From assembly GCA_019454225.1 (NCBI GenBank), contig CP075370.1, forward strand, positions 3,838,001 through 3,902,000: a stretch of 64,000 nt of DNA, read 5' to 3'. Position 1 is the stretch's first letter. Every line of letters starts with the position of its first letter. This document shows positions 59,547 to 64,000 of this stretch, in pieces. A program made the translations under genes and the position numbers. This DNA comes from Paracoccaceae bacterium (GTDB taxonomy: Bacteria; Pseudomonadota; Alphaproteobacteria; Rhodobacterales; Rhodobacteraceae). The notes beneath the pieces were generated by a model. That model saw nothing but the letters and a program-made list of their open reading frames with translations, had not been told where the DNA came from and ran no database searches.

Positions 59547-60751
59547 CAGGGGGCATCCTTGAGGGCGCGGCCGTCGCGCGCCACGACGCGGCCGGATTTC
59601 ACGGTGAGCGGTCGGGGGGCGGCATCGGCCACCGCCTCGGCCAGGGTTGTGCCGGTGAGCAGCGTCAGGTCGGCGCGGCAGCCGGGGGCGAGGCCGTAGC
59701 CGTCGAGCGCCATGACGGCCGCGCCCCCGGCGGTGCAGACCGACAGGGCCAGTTCGACATCGGCATCGGCGCGCAGGTTGTTGCGCAGGGCGAGGATGCG
59801 GGCGCGGTCGAGCATGCAGGGGCGGTTCCAGGGGTTCCAGGTGTCGCGCACCCCGTCGCAGCCCGCGCCCATCCGCACCCCCGCCGCCGTCAGGCGCCGG
59901 ACCTGCGGCACCTCGCGCGAGGGGGCGCCGGTGGTCAGGATGGCGATGTCCTGATCGGCGAGCGCGGCGATCAGCGCCTCGGTCCGGGCGTGGTCGTTCA
60001 TGCCGAGGCAGAACGCATGGCTGATGGCGACGCGGCCCTTCATGCCGAGGGCGCGGGTGCGTTCGAGGATCAGCTCGGTCGTGAAGGCGCCGAGTTCGCC
60101 CGCCTCGTGCAGGTGGATGTCGATTTCCCTGCCGTGGCGGTCGGCCAGGGCGAAGATCGTGTCGAGATGCGAACGGGGATCGCGGTCGATGGCGCAGGGG
60201 TCGAGCCCGCCGACCAGATCGGCACCCATGCGCAGCGCCGCGTCCAGCAGGTCGGCAGTGCCGGGGCGGATGACGAGGCCGGACTGCGGGAAGGCCACGA
60301 TCTGGATCGTGACCTCGGCCGCAAGCGCCTCTCGGGTGGCCAGCACGCCTTCGAGCATGGCAAGGCCGTGGTCGGTGTCGACATCGACATGGCTGCGGAT
60401 GTGGGTGGTCCCGTTGCCGACGAGGGCGAGGGCGTGGCGCATCGACTGGCGGTGCGGATCGAGCCCGAGCGTGGTGCGGGCGCGGCGTTCGTTGTCGATC
60501 ATCGCGCGCAGGTCGGTGCCGACGGCGTTGCGATACCAGCCCATGCCCATCACCGTCTTGTCGAGATGGGTATGCGCCTCGACCAGGCCGGGGATGGCGA
60601 TGGCGCCCCGGGCGTCCTCGGCGGCGATGCCCGGGGGCGCGGCGGCGGCAAGGCCCGGGCCGATACCGGCGATGCGGCCGGCCTGGATCAGGATATCGGC
60701 CGGGGGGCCGCCCATCGGCCGGGCGTTGCGGATCAGGAGGTCGGCGGTCAT
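59546..60751 (-). CDS. cytosine-deaminase-like amidohydrolase
   Basis: A 401-residue metal-dependent amidohydrolase of the CodA/AtzC-related group. The ligands H60 and H62 (EAHTHLDKT), H213 with E216 (HLHE), H245 (ISHAFCLG) and D299 (GAGCDGVRDTWNPW) correspond to the catalytic site of E. coli cytosine deaminase. It should hydrolyse an amino group or ring C-N bond of an N-heterocycle; whether the substrate is cytosine, creatinine or another ring is not shown. Both ends overlap neighbours by 4-base ATGA junctions. Confidence 0.88.
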   Translation of the reverse strand: MTADLLIRNARPMGGPPADILIQAGRIAGIGPGLAAAAPPGIAAEDARGAIAIPGLVEAHTHLDKTVMGMGWYRNAVGTDLRAMIDNERRARTTLGLDPHRQSMRHALALVGNGTTHIRSHVDVDTDHGLAMLEGVLATREALAAEVTIQIVAFPQSGLVIRPGTADLLDAALRMGADLVGGLDPCAIDRDPRSHLDTIFALADRHGREIDIHLHEAGELGAFTTELILERTRALGMKGRVAISHAFCLGMNDHARTEALIAALADQDIAILTTGAPSREVPQVRRLTAAGVRMGAGCDGVRDTWNPWNRPCMLDRARILALRNNLRADADVELALSVCTAGGAAVMALDGYGLAPGCRADLTLLTGTTLAEAVADAAPRPLTVKSGRVVARDGRALKDAP

Positions 60752-61473
60752 GCGACCTCCAGCCGGAAGCCGCCGGTCTTGGCGCGGGGCCAGGCATAGG
60801 CCCCGAGCTTGGAGGTGCGGTAGCCCATGCCGACCAGGGCCTCGGCCTGCTTGACGGCGGCGGTCACCCCGTCGATCACCGGAACGCCGGTCTCCTCGGT
60901 CAGGGCGGCGCAGAGGTCGGCCATCCCGGCGCAGCCCAGCACCACGGCCTCGGCCCCGTCCAGCAGGCGGGCGGCGCGGATTTCGGCGGCGAGCAGGGCC
61001 TGCGCGCGGGCCGGATCGTCATCGAGCGCCAGCACCGGCAGGTCAATGGCGCGCACCCGGCGGCAGCGTCGGCCGGCGCCATAGGCATCGGCCAGATCCT
61101 CGATGATCGGGACCGAGCGGGGCAGCGTGGTGACGACCGAGAACCGCGCCGCGAGCGTCATCGCCACCTGCATCGCGGCCTGGCAGATGCCGAACACCGG
61201 GCCGGCCGCGACCTCGCGGGCGGCATCGAGGCCGGGATCGTCGAAACAGGCAATGACATGGGCCGCGGCGCCGCGCGCTTCGGCGGCGCGGATCGCCGCC
61301 AGCATCGCGGGCACGGCCAGCGCCTCGTCGGCGTAGCCCTCGATCGAGGCGGGGGCGCCGTCGGGGTTGCACAGGTCGATGACCGTGCCGGGAGCGGCGA
61401 CCCGCGCGGCGGCCCGGCCCACCTGCGCCGTCATCGACGCGGTGCCGTTGGGATTGACGACATGCAGGCGCAT
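60748..61473 (-). CDS. Asp/Glu/hydantoin racemase-family protein
   Basis: A 241-residue protein starting MRLHVVNPNGTASMTAQVGRAA, as in hydantoin racemases. The family Cys residues appear as VIACFDDPGLDAAREVAAGPVFGICQ and VVLGCAGMADLCAAL. Related enzymes racemise hydantoins, allantoin or amino acids, or act as maleate isomerases; the substrate here is uncertain. It lies between a deaminase-like gene and a flavin reductase gene, with ATGA-type overlap on one side and a shared base on the other. Confidence 0.85.
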   Translation of the reverse strand: MRLHVVNPNGTASMTAQVGRAAARVAAPGTVIDLCNPDGAPASIEGYADEALAVPAMLAAIRAAEARGAAAHVIACFDDPGLDAAREVAAGPVFGICQAAMQVAMTLAARFSVVTTLPRSVPIIEDLADAYGAGRRCRRVRAIDLPVLALDDDPARAQALLAAEIRAARLLDGAEAVVLGCAGMADLCAALTEETGVPVIDGVTAAVKQAEALVGMGYRTSKLGAYAWPRAKTGGFRLEVA

Positions 61474-62129
61474 CAGCCGACCCTTTCCTTCGGCGCGGCC
61501 AGCTGCGCGGCTTCCCAGACCGCGGCGTCGGCGGGCTTTTTCAGCTCGAACTGGCGGTCGCTGACGATGTAGTTGTCGGCGTGAAGCCGCGCGATGGGCT
61601 GGTAGACATCGGGGTTCACATAGCGGCCGCGTTCGTCGAGGCAGTCGCGCCGGACGTGCATTTCCAGCACCTCGCCCAGCACGATGGCGCGGCGCGGAAA
61701 GTCGATGATGCGCTCGACCCGGCATTCCATCGCGCAGGGCGTGTCGGCCAGGCGCGCGGCGCCGATCTGGCGGCAGGGCGCGGCGGCCAGCCCGGCGAAG
61801 GCGAGTTCGTCGACCTCGGGCGCGAAGTTGATGCCACAGAGGATCATCGCCTCGGACAGCGCCATGTCGACCATGTTGACGCAGAACTGCCCGGTGCGGC
61901 GGATGTTGCGCAGCGTATCCTTCTCGCCGCCGTTCGGCCGGGCGCTGAAGCCGATGATGACGATTGGCGGTTCGTGCGAGAACACGTTGAAAAAGCTCAT
62001 CGGTGCCGCGTTGTCGTGGCCGTCTTCGGCGCGGGTGGTGACGAGCGCGATGGGCCGCGGGCCGACGAAGTTCGTCAGCAGGCGATAGCGGTCTTCGGGC
62101 GGCAGGCTGGTGAAGTCGAACTGCATCAT
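61473..62129 (-). CDS. flavin reductase-like domain protein
   Basis: A 218-residue FMN-binding split-barrel protein of the flavin reductase-like (DIM6/NTAB) family: LLTNFVGPRPIALVTTRAEDG, NAAPMSFFNVFSHEPPIVIIGFS and KDTLRNIRRTGQFCVNMV. Such proteins supply reduced flavin to two-component monooxygenases or act as flavoproteins. No partner monooxygenase is in the window; it could lie to the right of the edge. The start codons ATGATG overlap the stop of the upstream ABC gene. Confidence 0.85.
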   Translation of the reverse strand: MMQFDFTSLPPEDRYRLLTNFVGPRPIALVTTRAEDGHDNAAPMSFFNVFSHEPPIVIIGFSARPNGGEKDTLRNIRRTGQFCVNMVDMALSEAMILCGINFAPEVDELAFAGLAAAPCRQIGAARLADTPCAMECRVERIIDFPRRAIVLGEVLEMHVRRDCLDERGRYVNPDVYQPIARLHADNYIVSDRQFELKKPADAAVWEAAQLAAPKERVG

Positions 62130-63175
62130 CCGGCCTTTCGTTGCGCCAGCGGGCCGACCTGGGCCTGCATCCGCGGTTGCATGGCAGGCGTTCCCGCGAG
62201 GTGACAGCGCACCTGCGCCCGGCCATGGCGCGCGAAGTCCGGGGCCTCGGCGCGGCAGCGGTCGATGGCGAGCCGGCAGCGGGGGTTGAAGTGGCAGCCG
62301 GGCGGCGGCGTGATGGGGTTCGGCACCTCGCCCGCCGGGCGGTCGGCGTCGCGGTTCTTCATCGAGATGTCGGGGACGGTATCGAGCAGCAGCCGGGTGT
62401 AGGGATGCTGCGGGCGGGCGAAGATGTCGTCGGCGGGCGCGAGTTCGACCAGGCGGCCCAGATACATCACGCCGATCATGTCGGAGATGTAGTTCACCAC
62501 GGCAAGGTCGTGGCTGATGAACAGGTAGGTCAGGCCCAGTTCGCGCTGAAGGTCGCGCATCAGGTTCAGGATCTGTGCCTGCACCGAGACGTCGAGCGCC
62601 GATGTCGGCTCGTCGCAGACCAGGAACTCGGGCCTGGTCGAGATCGCGCGCGCGATCGAGATGCGCTGCCGCTGCCCGCCCGAGAACTCGTGCGGGAACT
62701 TCTCGCCATCCGCGGCGGTCAGGCCGACGAATTCCAGCAGGCGGTCGACCTCTCGCCGGCGTGCGGCGGGGTCGGGATGGGTGCCGAAGGACAGCATCGG
62801 TTCGCCGATGATCCGGGCCACGCGCCAGCGCGGATTGAGGCTGGCATAGGGGTCCTGAAAGATCATCTGCATGCGGCGGCGGGTGGCGGCGGGCTTGCCG
62901 GCGGGCTGCCCCGCCAGTTCCTGGCCGTCGAAGCGGATGCTGCCCGCCGTGGGGCGGGTGAGGCCCATCATCAGCTTGGCCACGGTGGACTTGCCGCAAC
63001 CCGATTCCCCCACGAGGCTGAGCGTCCGGCCGCGCGGGATGACGAAATCGACGCCGTCGACGGCATGCACGAACTGCCGTCCGCCTCCCTCGATCAGGCG
63101 GTTGAGCAGCGGGCGCGACAGGTCGAAGGTCTTTTTCAGACCGGCGACCTCGACCAGGTTCGGAGTGTCGGTCAT
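62126..63175 (-). CDS. peptide-type ABC transporter ATP-binding protein (DppF/OppF-like)
   Basis: A 349-residue ABC ATPase with Walker A GESGCGKST (56-64), a Q-loop IFQDPYASLNPRWRV, signature FSGGQRQRISIARAI, Walker B FLVCDEPTSALDVSVQ and the C-terminal oligopeptide/dipeptide extension PGCHFNPRCRLAIDRC. It pairs with the upstream DppD/OppD-like ATPase. Permease and binding-protein genes are not in the window and are expected to the right. It overlaps both neighbours at ATGA-type junctions. Confidence 0.94.
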   Translation of the reverse strand: MTDTPNLVEVAGLKKTFDLSRPLLNRLIEGGGRQFVHAVDGVDFVIPRGRTLSLVGESGCGKSTVAKLMMGLTRPTAGSIRFDGQELAGQPAGKPAATRRRMQMIFQDPYASLNPRWRVARIIGEPMLSFGTHPDPAARRREVDRLLEFVGLTAADGEKFPHEFSGGQRQRISIARAISTRPEFLVCDEPTSALDVSVQAQILNLMRDLQRELGLTYLFISHDLAVVNYISDMIGVMYLGRLVELAPADDIFARPQHPYTRLLLDTVPDISMKNRDADRPAGEVPNPITPPPGCHFNPRCRLAIDRCRAEAPDFARHGRAQVRCHLAGTPAMQPRMQAQVGPLAQRKAG

Positions 63176-64000
63176 GCGGGAACCTCTTCCGTCAGGTGGC
63201 AGGCGGTGGCGCGCGCGCCCGTGGTGACAAGCTCGGGGCGGATCGTGGCGCAGCGGTCGATGCGGCGGGGGCAGCGCGGGGCGAAGGCGCAGCCCGCGGG
63301 ACGGTTGGCGGGCCGGGGCATCGCGCCCTCGATCTGCGGCAGGCGATCGGGACGCGGGCCGATGCGGGGGATCGAGGCCATCAGGCCGGCGGTGTAGGGA
63401 TGGCGCGGGCTTTCCAGAACCTCGGCCACCGCGCCGACCTCGACCAGCCGCCCGGCATACATCACCGCCACCCGGTCGGCGGTTTCGGCGATCACCCCCA
63501 TGTCGTGGGTGACGAGGATCACCGCCGCGCCGGTTTCGCGGGTGAGCCTGCGCAGGAGCGCGATGATCTGCGCCTGCACGCTGACATCGAGCGCGGTCGT
63601 GGGTTCGTCGGCGATGATCAGCCGCGGTTCGGCGCAGAGCGCCAGCGCGATCACCACGCGCTGCCGCATGCCGCCGGAATACTGGTGCGGGTAGGTGTCG
63701 ATGCGTTTCTCGGGGGCCGGGATGCCGACGCGGCGCAGCCAGTCGATTGCGCGTTCGCGGGCTTCCGCCCGGGACAGCGGCAGGTGGGTGCGGATGGTCT
63801 CGACCAGCTGCTCGCCCACGGTCAGCACCGGGTTGAGGCTGGTCAGCGGGTCCTGGAAGATCGCGCCGATGCGGCGGCCGCGGATGCGGCGCATCGCGTC
63901 GGGGGACAGGTTGTCGATGCGTTGCCCCTCGAGCAGGATGCGGCCCCCGGCGATGCGGCCGGGCGGTTCGATCAGGCCGATGATGGCGGCGCCCGTCATC
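63172..64000 (-). CDS. peptide-type ABC transporter ATP-binding protein (DppD/OppD-like), partial
   Basis: Cut off at the window edge: the N-terminal part, including the Walker A loop, is missing. The visible part has the Q-loop IGAIFQDPLTSLNPVLTVGEQL, signature YSGGMRQRVVIALAL, Walker B LIIADEPTTALDVSVQ, switch HDMG and the terminal GCAFAPRCPRRIDRC oligopeptide-type extension. It overlaps the DppF-like gene at its stop. The arrangement is a standard peptide-type importer, but with catabolic neighbours its cargo may be another small nitrogenous compound. Confidence 0.92.
   Translation of the reverse strand, partial: MTGAAIIGLIEPPGRIAGGRILLEGQRIDNLSPDAMRRIRGRRIGAIFQDPLTSLNPVLTVGEQLVETIRTHLPLSRAEARERAIDWLRRVGIPAPEKRIDTYPHQYSGGMRQRVVIALALCAEPRLIIADEPTTALDVSVQAQIIALLRRLTRETGAAVILVTHDMGVIAETADRVAVMYAGRLVEVGAVAEVLESPRHPYTAGLMASIPRIGPRPDRLPQIEGAMPRPANRPAGCAFAPRCPRRIDRCATIRPELVTTGARATACHLTEEVPA

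Overview
The window is about 68% G+C, packed with protein-coding genes, and reads as chromosome of an alphaproteobacterium, most likely a member of the Rhodobacteraceae. Supporting markers are the tolR-tolA-tolB-pal-cpoB-tilS-ftsH order, a GcrA cell-cycle regulator, a phosphatidylcholine synthase, DUF484 next to xerC, an Arg-rich DUF1127 protein, and family-typical proteins such as the beta-helix protein at 42.6-44.9 kb. No rRNA, tRNA, CRISPR array, insertion sequence or prophage was seen, and no gene looks broken. Layout: 1-7.3 kb is the Tol-Pal envelope cluster with tilS and ftsH. 7.3-11.4 kb holds a small methyltransferase, a MOSC protein and the fhs-folD one-carbon pair. 11.5-12.7 kb is ruvC-ruvA without ruvB beside them. 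13-19 kb mixes a DUF1127 protein, prmA, a geranylgeranyl-reductase-like flavoprotein with an MFS partner, a small RTX protein and a methyltransferase. 19.4-28.6 kb is largely housekeeping: priA, transaldolase, DUF484-xerC, pcs, ileS and truA. 28.7-31.7 kb carries ycjX and ycjF with a putative metalloprotease between them. 31.7-41.7 kb is a minus-strand acetate module: acs, adk, DUF4212, a VC_2705-type sodium:solute symporter, a cNMP/CBS/DUF294 protein, a small membrane protein, a receiver-only response regulator and a membrane PAS-pseudokinase-exonuclease fusion. 42-57.4 kb is mixed: an FMN-fold protein, the beta-helix protein (possible gene-transfer-agent head spike), meaB, hrpB, an MFS-isochorismatase pair, argF-argD, gcrA, an orphan ParA and a lipoprotein. 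57.5-64 kb begins with a BrnA-like antitoxin lacking its toxin and ends with a translationally coupled minus-strand operon that runs off the right edge: two peptide-type ABC ATPases, a flavin reductase, an Asp/Glu/hydantoin-type racemase, a cytosine-deaminase-like enzyme and a second amidohydrolase with a changed metal site. The parts most likely to hold undescribed biology are the acetate module, where uptake and activation genes sit with what look like signalling proteins including a sensor-exonuclease fusion, and the terminal operon, which looks like uptake and breakdown of a nitrogenous, probably cyclic, compound. Substrates and roles there are inferred from families and context and were not tested.
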